DNA from: Sphingobacterium hotanense
GTDB lineage: Bacteria > Bacteroidota > Bacteroidia > Sphingobacteriales > Sphingobacteriaceae
DNA: 64,000 nt
Direction: 5' to 3'
NCBI RefSeq assembly: GCF_008274825.1
Contig: NZ_CP030848.1
Span: 3,347,618-3,411,617, forward strand
The notes beneath the pieces are model-generated. The model was not told where the DNA came from. It searched no databases and saw only the letters and a program-made list of their open reading frames with translations. The translations under genes were made by a program, and so were the position numbers. This document shows, piece after piece, positions 34,151 to 42,760 of the stretch; positions within the stretch are counted from its first letter, which is position 1, and every line of letters starts with the position of its first letter.

Positions 34151-35842
34151 TTAAAGATTGTTTTTCTTCATTTCCTCCATCGCATAATTAGCTGCTCTGG
34201 CTGTTAAAGCCATAAAGGTTAGCGAAGGGTTTTGTGTTCCGGTGGATGTCATCGATGCACCGTCCGTTACGAAGACATTCTTACATAGATGCATCTGGTT
34301 CCATTTATTGAGGATGGAGGTTTTTGGATCATTGCCCATCCTTGCTCCTCCCATTTCGTGAATATCTAGACCCGGATTCTGCTGACTGTTGTTCTTATAG
34401 ATATTCTTGGCTCCAATGTATTCTAACATCTCAGCGGCTTGATTATGGAAGTCCTCCATGCTCTTCTGGTCATTGTCGTCATATTGAACAGAGGTGATAA
34501 GTTGCGGCATGCCAAACTTATCCTTTTTGTCTTCACTTAGACGGACGTGATTGCTCTCTTTGGGGATGGTCTCTCCTTGCATCATCATGCCGATCCCCCA
34601 TCCGCCAACTTCCGTTAAACTATCTTTGAAATCTGCGCCTACCTGCATTTCCGACGGCACCCCGCGGCGGCGATAGGCCGAGAAGAAGGAGGCATATCCG
34701 CGCAGAAAGTCTGTTTCTTGTTTTTTGACATTCCGGAAATTAGGAATGATGGGCTGCGTTGGCCTACGCCCGTAGTAATATTGGTCTTCAAAGCCTTCGA
34801 TACTCCCGCCTACGCTTCCTAGATAGTTGTGGAAGGCAATGTATTTCCCTAAGACGCCGCTATCATTGCCCAAACCGTTCGGGAAACGAGCAGACTTGGA
34901 GTTCAACAGGATGAGATTGCTCGCCAGTGCGGACGCATTCAGGAAGATTACCTTGGCTTTGTATTCGGTCGTTTCGAGGGTTTCTGCGTCGATGACACGC
35001 ACGCCGGAGGCCTTCTGACTGTTCTCATCAAAAAGGATGGATTCAACGATGGCATTGGGCTTTAAGGTTAGATTTCCTGTTTTCTGCGCCCAAGGTAGCG
35101 TGGAAGCATTCGAGCTAAAGTATCCTCCAAATGGACAGCCTCGTTGACACATCGTCCGGTTTTGGCATTGCGTCCTCCCCTGTTGAATATGTATAGGCTG
35201 AGGCGAAGAAATATGCGCACAGCGTCCAGAAATAACCTGTCGGTCTGGGTATTTCGTAGGGATTTTCTGCTGAATCATTCTTTCGACAGCGTTCAGGTCG
35301 AAAGCTGGGAGAAATTCGCCATCGGGCATAGCAGCATTGCCATCGCGATTGCCGGAGACGCCGATAAACTTCTCGACATAGCTATACCAAGGGGCAATAT
35401 CTTTATAGCGTATTGGCCAATCGACGGCAAAGCCATCACGCGCCGGTCCTTCGAAATCAAAATCACTCCAACGCTGTACTTGTCGCGCCCAGGTCAATGA
35501 CTTGCCGCCAACCTGATAGCCCCGAATCCAGTCGAATGGGTGTTCTTGTATATATTCTTGATCTTTGTCTTTGGTGAAGAAATGCATAGCATCCTCGCGG
35601 AAGGCATAGCATTTTGAAGCAATGGGGTTTTCCTGACGGACAGCATTACTGAGGGCATTATGATGTTTGAATTGCCAATAATCTGTATAGGCAGTCGGGT
35701 AATCTTTGATGTGCTTCACGTCTCTACCTCGCTCCAGAACCAGCGTTTTGAATCCTTTTTCGCAGAATTCCTTCGCCGCCCACCCTCCGGAAATACCCGA
35801 GCCAATGACAATTACATCAAACTGATTTGTTTCAGACTTCAT
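34151..35842 (-). CDS. GMC-family FAD oxidoreductase
   Basis: A 563-residue flavoprotein of the glucose-methanol-choline family. Start at 35842 (MKSETNQFDVIVIGSGISGG) puts the FAD-binding GSGISGGWAAKE near the N-terminus; the frame is open upstream to 35905 without a homologous extension. The catalytic-domain motifs HEMGGARMGNDPKTSILN and TDGASMTSTGTQNPSLTFMA are typical. No Tat signal or partner subunit is seen, but CxxxxCxxGC-like QNRTMCQRGCPFGG is present around residue 240. The substrate, probably a sugar or alcohol, is unknown; related proteins in this phylum oxidise sugars or glycosides. Convergent with ompH. Confidence 0.88.
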   Translation of the reverse strand: MKSETNQFDVIVIGSGISGGWAAKEFCEKGFKTLVLERGRDVKHIKDYPTAYTDYWQFKHHNALSNAVRQENPIASKCYAFREDAMHFFTKDKDQEYIQEHPFDWIRGYQVGGKSLTWARQVQRWSDFDFEGPARDGFAVDWPIRYKDIAPWYSYVEKFIGVSGNRDGNAAMPDGEFLPAFDLNAVERMIQQKIPTKYPDRQVISGRCAHISSPQPIHIQQGRTQCQNRTMCQRGCPFGGYFSSNASTLPWAQKTGNLTLKPNAIVESILFDENSQKASGVRVIDAETLETTEYKAKVIFLNASALASNLILLNSKSARFPNGLGNDSGVLGKYIAFHNYLGSVGGSIEGFEDQYYYGRRPTQPIIPNFRNVKKQETDFLRGYASFFSAYRRRGVPSEMQVGADFKDSLTEVGGWGIGMMMQGETIPKESNHVRLSEDKKDKFGMPQLITSVQYDDNDQKSMEDFHNQAAEMLEYIGAKNIYKNNSQQNPGLDIHEMGGARMGNDPKTSILNKWNQMHLCKNVFVTDGASMTSTGTQNPSLTFMALTARAANYAMEEMKKNNL

Positions 35843-36098
35843 TATGTTTTTCGATAGATTGAGAATGGAATGATTCCATTCATTGATTTTGGTTGTATGC
35901 TGCAATTTACAAAAGACTACGCAAATAAGTTAGGTTTTTGTACGATTGAATTAATAATGTTATTTTGTAAAACTAGATACGATAGACATCTATGCCTTTA
36001 TCCTATTGCGCCAATTATTTTTAATGTTTCTAAATAATTTATTATGCATGCATAGTATAGTCGGTTTTTTTATCTTTGTTATACCTAATTTGTAAACT

Positions 36099-37391
36099 AT
36101 GATAGGTCAGATACTGTTCGGCGTCTTATTAATAGCGTCTCTAATTCTATTCTTCATCAATGCGAAAAAGATTTACCGCAACATCAAGTTGGGCAAATCG
36201 GTCAATCGTTTTGATCGCCCTTCGGAGCGATTGAAGACGATGCTGTTGGTCGCTTTCGGTCAGAAGAAGATGTTTAAAAGACCGATTCCTGCATTGCTGC
36301 ACTTGTTTGTGTATGTTGGGTTCTGTATTATAAACATCGAGATGTTGGAGATCGTGATTGATGGGCTATTCGGTACGCACCGGGTATTCTCGTTTATGGG
36401 CGGCTTCTACAACTTCCTGATCTATGCATTTGAGCTATTGGCGTTTTCTGTTTTATTAGGCTGTGTGATCTTCTTTATCCGCAGAAACTTCCTTAAACTG
36501 AAGCGCTTAAATCAATCTGAATTAAACAATTGGCCAAAAACAGATGCGAACCTGATCCTCACTGCAGAGATCTTATTAATGGCGGCATTCTTGTTCATGA
36601 ACGCTGCAGATCAGAAGCTTCAGGCGCTAGGTGCAGAACATTATCATATTGCTGGTGCTTTTCCAGTTAGTTCTTATTTGGTCAATCTATTGCCTGATGA
36701 GGTCAGTAGTTTGATTCTGATCGAACGTTTTTGCTGGTGGTTCCATATCATCGGTGTATTTGCTTTCTTGAACTACTTACCTATTTCCAAACACTTACAT
36801 ATTCTTTTGGCATTCCCTAACACGTACTTTACACGGTTGGAACCTAAAGGAAAGTTTGATAATATGCCATCTGTGACTGAAGAAGTGAAGGTGATGTTGG
36901 ATCCCTCGCTCCCCCCTCCTATTGGCGAAGCTAGCCGTTTCGGGGTAAAAGATGCATTGGATTTAACTTGGAAAAACTTACTCGACGCTTACACCTGTAC
37001 CGAATGCGGACGTTGTACATCTTCATGTCCGGCAAATATCACTGGTAAGCTGTTATCGCCTCGTAAGATCATGATGGATACGAGAGATCGTATTGAGGAA
37101 ATTGGAAAGAACATCGACAAGAATGGAAGCTTCCAGGACGACGGAAAGGCTTTATTGGACAATTATATTACTAGAGAAGAGATATGGGCTTGTACGAGCT
37201 GTAATGCTTGTGTGGAGCAATGTCCTGTCAACATCAATCCACTAGAAATCATTATGGGCTTGAGACAGTATGCGGTGATGGAAGAATCACAAGCGCCGTC
37301 GAGTGTAAATAATATGTTTTCGAATTTGGAGAACAACGGCGCGCCTTGGAAATATTCACAAGCTGACCGCGCTAATTGGACAAATCAATAA
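36099..37391 (+). CDS. Membrane-bound 4Fe-4S heterodisulfide-reductase-like protein
   Basis: A 430-residue protein with about five membrane helices in residues 1-230 (a nitrate-reductase-gamma-like haem-b or quinone module) and a cytosolic ferredoxin domain with two CxxCxxCxxxCP clusters, CTECGRCTSSCPANI and CTSCNACVEQCPVNI (about residues 302-372). Such proteins pass electrons between quinone and soluble CCG-domain subunits. The next gene encodes exactly such a subunit 12 bases on, so the two form a redox pair. A TATCTTTG -7 element at 36071-36078 precedes it. The electron donor is unknown. Confidence 0.85.
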   Translation: MIGQILFGVLLIASLILFFINAKKIYRNIKLGKSVNRFDRPSERLKTMLLVAFGQKKMFKRPIPALLHLFVYVGFCIINIEMLEIVIDGLFGTHRVFSFMGGFYNFLIYAFELLAFSVLLGCVIFFIRRNFLKLKRLNQSELNNWPKTDANLILTAEILLMAAFLFMNAADQKLQALGAEHYHIAGAFPVSSYLVNLLPDEVSSLILIERFCWWFHIIGVFAFLNYLPISKHLHILLAFPNTYFTRLEPKGKFDNMPSVTEEVKVMLDPSLPPPIGEASRFGVKDALDLTWKNLLDAYTCTECGRCTSSCPANITGKLLSPRKIMMDTRDRIEEIGKNIDKNGSFQDDGKALLDNYITREEIWACTSCNACVEQCPVNINPLEIIMGLRQYAVMEESQAPSSVNNMFSNLENNGAPWKYSQADRANWTNQ

Positions 37392-37403
37392 GAAGAATTT
37401 AAC

Positions 37404-38198
37404 ATGGAAAATAATATACATATCCCTACTGTCGCTGAGCTATTAGCAAAAGGAGAATCACCAGACCTATTGTTCTGGGTTGGATGTGCTGGTAGCTTCG
37501 ATGAGCGCGCTCAACGGATTACTAGAGACATCTGTAAGATTTTACATCATGTAGGTATTAAATATGCCATCCTCGGAACAGAAGAAAGCTGCACCGGCGA
37601 TCCTGCGAAGCGCGCGGGCAATGAGTTCTTATTCCAAATGCAGGCAATGATGAACATTGACCTTTTGAATGGCTATGAGATTAAAAAGATCGTGACAGCA
37701 TGTCCGCATTGCTTTAATACGCTAAAGAACGAGTACCCAAGTTTGGGCGGAAATTATGAGGTTATCCACCATTCGCAACTCATACAATCCCTGATTGATG
37801 AAGGCAAGCTAAAGCCTGCTGATGGACATGAATTTAAAGGGAAAAAGATTACTTATCATGACCCATGCTATTTAGGCCGCGCGAATGATGTTTATGAAGC
37901 ACCTAGAAGAGCATTAGAAGTATTAGATGCTGACTTAGTTGAATTGAAGCGCTGTAAGGCCAATGGGCTATGCTGTGGTGCTGGTGGTGCTCAGATGTTT
38001 AAAGAGCCGGAGAAAGGCGATAAGGACGTCAATGTCGAACGTATTGAGGACGTTATAGAAAGTCAAGCCTCCGTGGTAGCTGCAGCTTGCCCCTTCTGCA
38101 TGACGATGTTAAGAGACGGTGTCAAGGTTAAGGAAAAAGAACAAGAAATTCAAGTTTTAGATATTGCGGAGATTACAGTCAAAGCAAACAAGATCTAA
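37404..38198 (+). CDS. CCG-domain Fe-S oxidoreductase (HdrB/GlpC/LutA-like)
   Basis: A 264-residue soluble protein with two CCG-type cysteine repeats, CPHCFNTLKNEYP (with WVGCAGSFDERAQ ahead of it) and GLCCGAGGAQMF followed by CPFCMTML, which bind unusual Fe-S centres in heterodisulfide-reductase and lactate-utilisation subunits. With the upstream membrane ferredoxin protein it forms a two-gene electron-transfer module. Related pairs appear in many Bacteroidota, but the physiological electron donor is not settled. It is the last gene before the IS110-family insertion. Confidence 0.88.
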   Translation: MENNIHIPTVAELLAKGESPDLLFWVGCAGSFDERAQRITRDICKILHHVGIKYAILGTEESCTGDPAKRAGNEFLFQMQAMMNIDLLNGYEIKKIVTACPHCFNTLKNEYPSLGGNYEVIHHSQLIQSLIDEGKLKPADGHEFKGKKITYHDPCYLGRANDVYEAPRRALEVLDADLVELKRCKANGLCCGAGGAQMFKEPEKGDKDVNVERIEDVIESQASVVAAACPFCMTMLRDGVKVKEKEQEIQVLDIAEITVKANKI

Positions 38199-38211
38199 AA
38201 AGGATATAGCA

Positions 38212-38401
38212 ATAAAACTTTCATGTTTCCTTTGAAACACCAACAGGGATGAAAGTTCTTGATGGCCTCTGAAAACAGACACTTTCAGAAAAAAACATTC
38301 ATGATACTCGGGTATCACCAACAGCCATGAAAGTCACGGGCTCATAGTCCCAATAGGCATTTAGCCAAAACGGTATCTTAGTACCAATAAATATAAGACC
38401 T
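38212..38401 (+). ncRNA. Candidate bridge RNA / structured left end of IS110 element
   Basis: About 190 noncoding bases ending at the transposase ATG, unusually full of hairpins. Unit a pairs ACTTTCAT (38217-38224) with ATGAAAGT (38249-38256), with GTTTC/GAAAC inside. CTGAAA/TTTCAG follows at 38269-38288. Unit b pairs TTCATG (38298-38303) with CATGAA (38326-38331), with GATAC/GTATC inside. Both units share CACCAACAG (38238-38246 and 38316-38324) as an asymmetric internal loop. Some IS110 elements encode a bridge RNA in the left end upstream of the recombinase, which fits in place and size. The exact RNA ends are not known; the left half recurs at 14665-14741. Confidence 0.5.
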
Positions 38402-39628
38402 ATGGCTGTCAGCGGATTACCCTTTATTCTTGATCGTGGCTGTGGACTGGATGTCCATAAAGACACAGTAGTTGCTACCATTAAAGGTAGTGATTTTGAT
38501 ACAGAGACAAAAACCTTCTTAACTTTTACGGATGACCTGTATGATTTAGTGCAATGGCTTCAATCCCATTCCATTACACAGGTTGCCATGGAGAGCACCG
38601 GTGTTTACTGGCGACCGGTTTACGCGGTTTTGGAAGATTACTTTCACATTTTGTTGGTCAATGCCCGCCACATCAAGAATGTTCCGGGGCAGAAGACCGA
38701 TAAGAAGGATAGCGAATGGATCTCCAAACTGCTTCTTTCCGGTCTACTGAAGGGTAGCTTCATTCCAGCACAACATATCCGGGAGCTCAGGGAGCTCTAC
38801 CGACATAGACGCAAGCTGATCGCGATGCGGACTGCAGAAAAGAACCGGTTGCAGAACATCCTTGAATCTGCCAACGTCAAACTGCGGAGCGTGGTCAGCG
38901 ACGTATTCGGTGTAAGCGCCATGGAAATGGTCCGATCCATGGCTAAAGGTCAGAGCGATCCTTTGCTGTTGGCAAGCATGGCCAAGGGTTCACTGGTCAA
39001 GAAACACGCAGAACTGATTAAAGCACTTACTGGCAAGGTCACAGATCACCACCGCTTCATGTTGACCCTTATACTGCAATCCATCGATCATATCAATCTA
39101 CAAATAGCACAATCAGAGGCTCAGATGGAACAGTACGCAAGGATCATGTATCGGGAGCTGGAACTACTGGAGACTATTCCGGGAGTGTCTTCCAAAGTAG
39201 CATTAGGAATCGTCTCAGAGATCGGTACGGACATGACCCAATTTGCAACACATCAGAACCTTTCCTCATGGGCTGGTGTTTGCCCGGGCAACAATGAGAG
39301 TGCAGGAAAAAAGTATTCCTCCAGAACAACACATGGAAATAAGTATCTCAAGACAACGCTCGTAGAGGCCGCATGGGTAGCTTCTAGATCCAAGGCCAAT
39401 CCCTTACTTGCAGTCAAGCATCACCAGATCGCTGCCCGAAGAGGACATAAGAAGGCGACAATAGCCATTGCACATAAGATATTGACCGCTGCATACCATG
39501 TGCTGAGGGACATGGAACCCTATCAATTACATCCCCAGGATATAAAAATACTGGAAAATAGAAGACTTAAAAGAATTGACAGATTACAGAAACAATTGAG
39601 TACCCTGAAGAACACGTCTTATAAATAA
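38402..39628 (+). mobile_element. IS110-family transposase
   Basis: A 408-residue IS110/IS116/IS902-family recombinase, apparently intact. The N-terminal RuvC-like DEDD domain starts with GCGLDVHKDTVVATI, continues with VAMESTGVYWRPVY and has [17 protein letters not shown] for the later acidic residues. The C-terminal Tnp20 domain carries ETIPGVSSKVALGIVSEIG and the Ser-containing SSWAGVCPGNNESAGKKYSS. IS110 elements lack terminal inverted repeats and excise as circles guided by an element-encoded RNA. The noncoding left flank has candidate RNA structure. The right end is not identified but should lie within 39629-39880. Confidence 0.93.
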
Positions 39629-39880
39629 AAGATCGACCTTTTTTTGGTGGTTAGACTCCCCGTGAAAAAAACTGATAACAGACGTTTAAGAACCAACAGT
39701 TGATGCCTTTAGAGCTCGAAGAAAAAATTATACTCTTGTTTTTAGTAATAAAGTCCTTTTTTTGATCAAGAAGAATACTTAAGAAACAGAAACAAAATAT
39801 TCCAGACAAAAAAATAGACCCTTGAACAATCACTGGTCTGATTTTTTATTGGTTTAAATTGAAAAAACAACAATAACTTT
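39629..39880. other. Right flank of the IS110 element
   Basis: About 250 bases after the transposase, AT-rich, holding AGAACCAACAG near 39680 (similar to the CACCAACAG word in the left flank) and an AGACC/GGTCT hairpin followed by GATTTTTTATT near 39826-39849. The element's right boundary cannot be fixed by eye since no terminal repeat is expected. Confidence 0.4.
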
Positions 39881-39882
39881 CA

Positions 39883-39915
39883 GAAAAAAAAAGCCTTGCA
39901 GTTTGCAAGGCTTTT
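39883..39915 (-). terminator. Terminator of tRNA-Leu
   Basis: A 12-bp stem (AAAAGCCTTGCA with TGCAAGGCTTTT, GTT loop) with an A-run on its left, so reading leftward a U-tract follows the hairpin directly downstream of the tRNA gene. Confidence 0.85.
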
Positions 39916-39931
39916 ATATTGCTTTGGAGAG

Positions 39932-40015
39932 TACCTAGGAGCAGATTCGAACTGCCATGCCCATTCAGGCGCCACCCCCTCAAGATGGTGCGTCTACCAA
40001 TTTCGCCACCTAGGT
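39932..40015 (-). tRNA. tRNA-Leu (GAG)
   Basis: 84 bases on the minus strand. Acceptor ends ACCTAGG and CCTAGGT pair fully, the D-arm has GGCGAAATTGGTAGACGC, the anticodon stem-loop CCATC-TTGAGGG-GGTGG places anticodon GAG, a long variable arm follows as in class II tRNAs, and the T-loop is GTTCGAATC. The 3' CCA is not encoded. Confidence 0.93.
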
Positions 40016-40070
40016 ATCTATACCGCAAAAATAGAATTATTTTCGATACTTACAACGATTGTGATCTCTA

Positions 40071-40949
40071 TTATTTCTTGAAATTTTTATTGATTAACGT
40101 TTGGATTATTCCATCCGCTAAACCAATTCTTGGGGCCGTAATATTTTTAAGATGTCCTACCTTCATGATCGTCAAAAAGATCTCTGCAGCTGGAATAATA
40201 ACATCGGCACGGTCTTGCTTGAGTTCCAGGATGTTAATACGATCCTTTAAAGAATATGAATTCAGGTAGACGTAAAGAGCTTTCAGTTTCGCATAAGAAA
40301 TAGGCTTGTCAGCTTTCTCATTCGCAAGTCGCGATAACTTATTGATGTTTCCTCCGGAACCTATACCATAGATGTTCTTATATGATTTAGTGATATCCTT
40401 CACCCAGCGCTTCATATCATCCCATGTGTCTGGAGAGTCTTGATTATCTAGGATGCGGATTGTCCCCAAATTGAAAGATCTAGAAGCCACAAGGTCGCCA
40501 TTAGCAAACAAGGAGATTTCTGTGCTACCACCACCTACATCAATGTACAAATACACTTTATTACGATCCATTGCAGTTTGGCCATGCACATTATAAATAA
40601 TCTGTGCTTCCACGCCGCCGTCAATAATCTGTATATCTATTCCTGCTTTTTTACATGCTGCAACCACATCAGGACCATTATCTGCATCGCGCATCGCTGA
40701 AGTAGCACAAGCCATATAATCCGTAACGCGATATACATCCATAAGATTTCGGAAAGCGCTCATGGTTTTCACCATGCTTTCAAATTTCCCTTCAGAAATA
40801 TGTCGGTGGATAAACGCGTCATCGCCTAGGCGTAATGGCACGCGCAATAAGGTGTTTTTACTGAAAATTATTTCGTTTTCTCTTTCAATGATATCAGCAA
40901 TTAACAACCGGACGGCGTTCGAGCCAATATCTATAGCAGCATATCTCAC
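40071..40949 (-). CDS. Ppx/GppA phosphatase family protein (exopolyphosphatase-like)
   Basis: A 292-residue ASKHA-fold enzyme. The N-terminal AAIDIGSNAVRLLI is the phosphate-binding signature, followed by ATSAMRDADNG, DGGVEAQIIYNVHG and the second nucleotide-binding loop YIDVGGGSTEISLF and IGSGGNINKL. At about 290 residues it is the short form lacking the C-terminal HD domains of E. coli Ppx and GppA. Family members hydrolyse polyphosphate or pppGpp; which applies here is not decidable. It is leftward, next to tRNA-Leu, and not coupled to its neighbours. Confidence 0.9.
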   Translation of the reverse strand: MRYAAIDIGSNAVRLLIADIIERENEIIFSKNTLLRVPLRLGDDAFIHRHISEGKFESMVKTMSAFRNLMDVYRVTDYMACATSAMRDADNGPDVVAACKKAGIDIQIIDGGVEAQIIYNVHGQTAMDRNKVYLYIDVGGGSTEISLFANGDLVASRSFNLGTIRILDNQDSPDTWDDMKRWVKDITKSYKNIYGIGSGGNINKLSRLANEKADKPISYAKLKALYVYLNSYSLKDRINILELKQDRADVIIPAAEIFLTIMKVGHLKNITAPRIGLADGIIQTLINKNFKK

Positions 40950-41024
40950 GTTAGTATATTTGATTTAACGACAATTTTACTTATCCTAGATTAACTATAT
41001 GTAAACTTAATATTAAATAGCTGA

Positions 41025-42053
41025 TTATTTACTAGGTTCTAGTATTTCTAATTGCCAAATGATGTGATCTTTATTTACGAAGTAAGGCTTGTTGTTTCGA
41101 ATAGCTTCATAGACTTCATCGAACAAGCTCATGTATTCTCCTCGTTCAGAAGGAATCAACGCTGTTTCAAGTTCTTTCAAGTCATTTTCGAAAGTTAAAA
41201 GCCCCTCCTTGTTCTCAGGTTCGACACCAAAGTCATCTTCCATTGGCGACTTACCAGCCAAAAGTTGTGCTTCCTGAGTATCTGTGCGCTCTTTTACAAA
41301 ACTTCCTTTCGTTCCATGTAGCACAAAGCTCGCTTGCGGATTAGCGACAAGCAGACTCGTGGTGATAAATACATTCAGTCCGCCTGAATAATTTAAAATG
41401 ATGTTACCGTAATCATCGACTACAGAGTTCTCCCGGAAGGTCCCTTTGATCTTGGTCATAGACTTAGGTCTACCGAACAGTGCAATCACCTGATCTAATA
41501 AATGAGATCCTAAATCGTAAAGAATGCCTGAGGCAGGTTGTTTCTTTTCTTTGAAGGCTTTGACACCGATACTCGGTTTGAAGCGATCAAAACGGATATG
41601 AAGTTCTATCGGGCGTCCGACTCTTTCTTCTAGAATAACTTTCTTTAAGGATTGATAATCCGAATCAAATCGACGATTATGATATGGAAGTAGTAGTTTG
41701 CCGCATTCCTCAGCGATTTCAAATAGCTTAGCAGCTTCTTTTGCTGTTGGAGCGACAGGCTTTTCAATTAACACATGCTTACCGGCTCTCAAAGCTTTCT
41801 CCGCAAAAGCTACATGCGTATCGTTGGGGGTATTGACCACGACAAGTTCAATCTCCGGATCGTTGAGCAGCTCATCGATGGAATCATAACTTATGATGTG
41901 GGGGTAATCAAGCTGTGCGTTTTTCTTGGATCTTTCGATCACAGCCTTCAATTTGAAGCGGGGGTTGGCCCCTATAAACGGCGCATGGAATATCCTTCCG
42001 GACATTCCATACGACATTATACCTGTTATTATTTGCTGATTCAGCATAGGCAA
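41025..42053 (-). CDS. Gfo/Idh/MocA-family oxidoreductase
   Basis: A 342-residue NAD(P)-dependent sugar or inositol-type oxidoreductase. The N-terminal Rossmann fold has ITGIMSYGMSGRIFHAPF (a GxGxxG-like loop with GMSG), followed by VVVNTPNDTHVAFAEKAL and the EKPVAPT motif (catalytic Lys, about residue 98), then the C-terminal dehydrogenase domain from about 130 (LYDLGSHLLDQVIALFG). The first ATG is kept; Met3 (42047) is an alternative start. It lies 5 bases downstream of the lipoprotein gene stop, so the two are probably cotranscribed. Substrate unknown. Confidence 0.9.
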   Translation of the reverse strand: MPMLNQQIITGIMSYGMSGRIFHAPFIGANPRFKLKAVIERSKKNAQLDYPHIISYDSIDELLNDPEIELVVVNTPNDTHVAFAEKALRAGKHVLIEKPVAPTAKEAAKLFEIAEECGKLLLPYHNRRFDSDYQSLKKVILEERVGRPIELHIRFDRFKPSIGVKAFKEKKQPASGILYDLGSHLLDQVIALFGRPKSMTKIKGTFRENSVVDDYGNIILNYSGGLNVFITTSLLVANPQASFVLHGTKGSFVKERTDTQEAQLLAGKSPMEDDFGVEPENKEGLLTFENDLKELETALIPSERGEYMSLFDEVYEAIRNNKPYFVNKDHIIWQLEILEPSK

Positions 42054-42058
42054 TATGC

Positions 42059-42670
42059 TTAGTGATGCGCGTGCTCTTCTTTACCACCCGCTGCTTTGTA
42101 AAGCTCAGCGATAGTTTCAGATTTTGCTACGGCGTAATCTCTTAATTCTTTGTTTGTATTGCGTGACATTCTTCTGAAGTGTTCTTTAACCACTGCAATT
42201 TGGTGCTGGATGTGGTGTAAATAGGCTTCATCGGAGTAATCCTCAGCATGGCGAGCGATCTCAACAGGAGCTGCTGCTGCAACTGAGTCAGGTGTTGCTG
42301 TGTCTTCTTCTACTGCTACAGTCGTAGTTGCTTCCGAAGGCGCAGTGTATTGTTCAGCACCTAGGATTGGGAAATCTACGTGGAATTTCGTTGCTAATGA
42401 GTCTAATTGTGGCATCATCTCTCCGAAAACCTTCGCTACTTTTCCTGCAACCTCTTTAGCTTGCGCTGACCCTACAGTTTCAACATGTTTAGAATAGGAA
42501 GCCTCATAAGGAGCGATGGTTCCTACCTGTCTGAAAAAAGCATAAGCATCACCATCAACCAATGTCGTATGTGTATATTTCAATTGGTTCTCATCTGCGG
42601 TTTTAAACACGCAAGATGACAATGAAGTACTTGCTAAAACTGCTGCAACAAATAATGTATTTAATTTCAT
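42059..42670 (-). CDS. Putative lipoprotein, DUF4142-like
   Basis: A 203-residue exported lipoprotein of uncertain family. The start at 42670 gives signal MKLNTLFVAAVLASTSLSSC with an SSC lipobox at Cys20; the frame is open upstream to 42748 but those residues do not look like a signal peptide. A Thr/Val/Ala-rich acidic linker (about 105-135) precedes a helical C-terminus (HHIQHQIAVVKEHFRRMSRN) and a His-rich tail EEHAHH. The helical arrangement resembles DUF4142 proteins, but this is a weak similarity by eye. The function is unknown. Confidence 0.75.
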   Translation of the reverse strand: MKLNTLFVAAVLASTSLSSCVFKTADENQLKYTHTTLVDGDAYAFFRQVGTIAPYEASYSKHVETVGSAQAKEVAGKVAKVFGEMMPQLDSLATKFHVDFPILGAEQYTAPSEATTTVAVEEDTATPDSVAAAAPVEIARHAEDYSDEAYLHHIQHQIAVVKEHFRRMSRNTNKELRDYAVAKSETIAELYKAAGGKEEHAHH

Positions 42671-42760
42671 CGCTTTATAATATTTTAAAAACACACAAAA
42701 ATAAAAAAATATCGCTATTAAGAGGTATAAATTCCTATTTTCATGCAATTCAAAATCATT

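Noticed and set aside
40071..40949. Ppx/GppA gene as part of a phage-defence or stringent-response island
   Set aside because: The neighbours are a tRNA and a sugar oxidoreductase; no toxin, RelA-like or defence gene is present.
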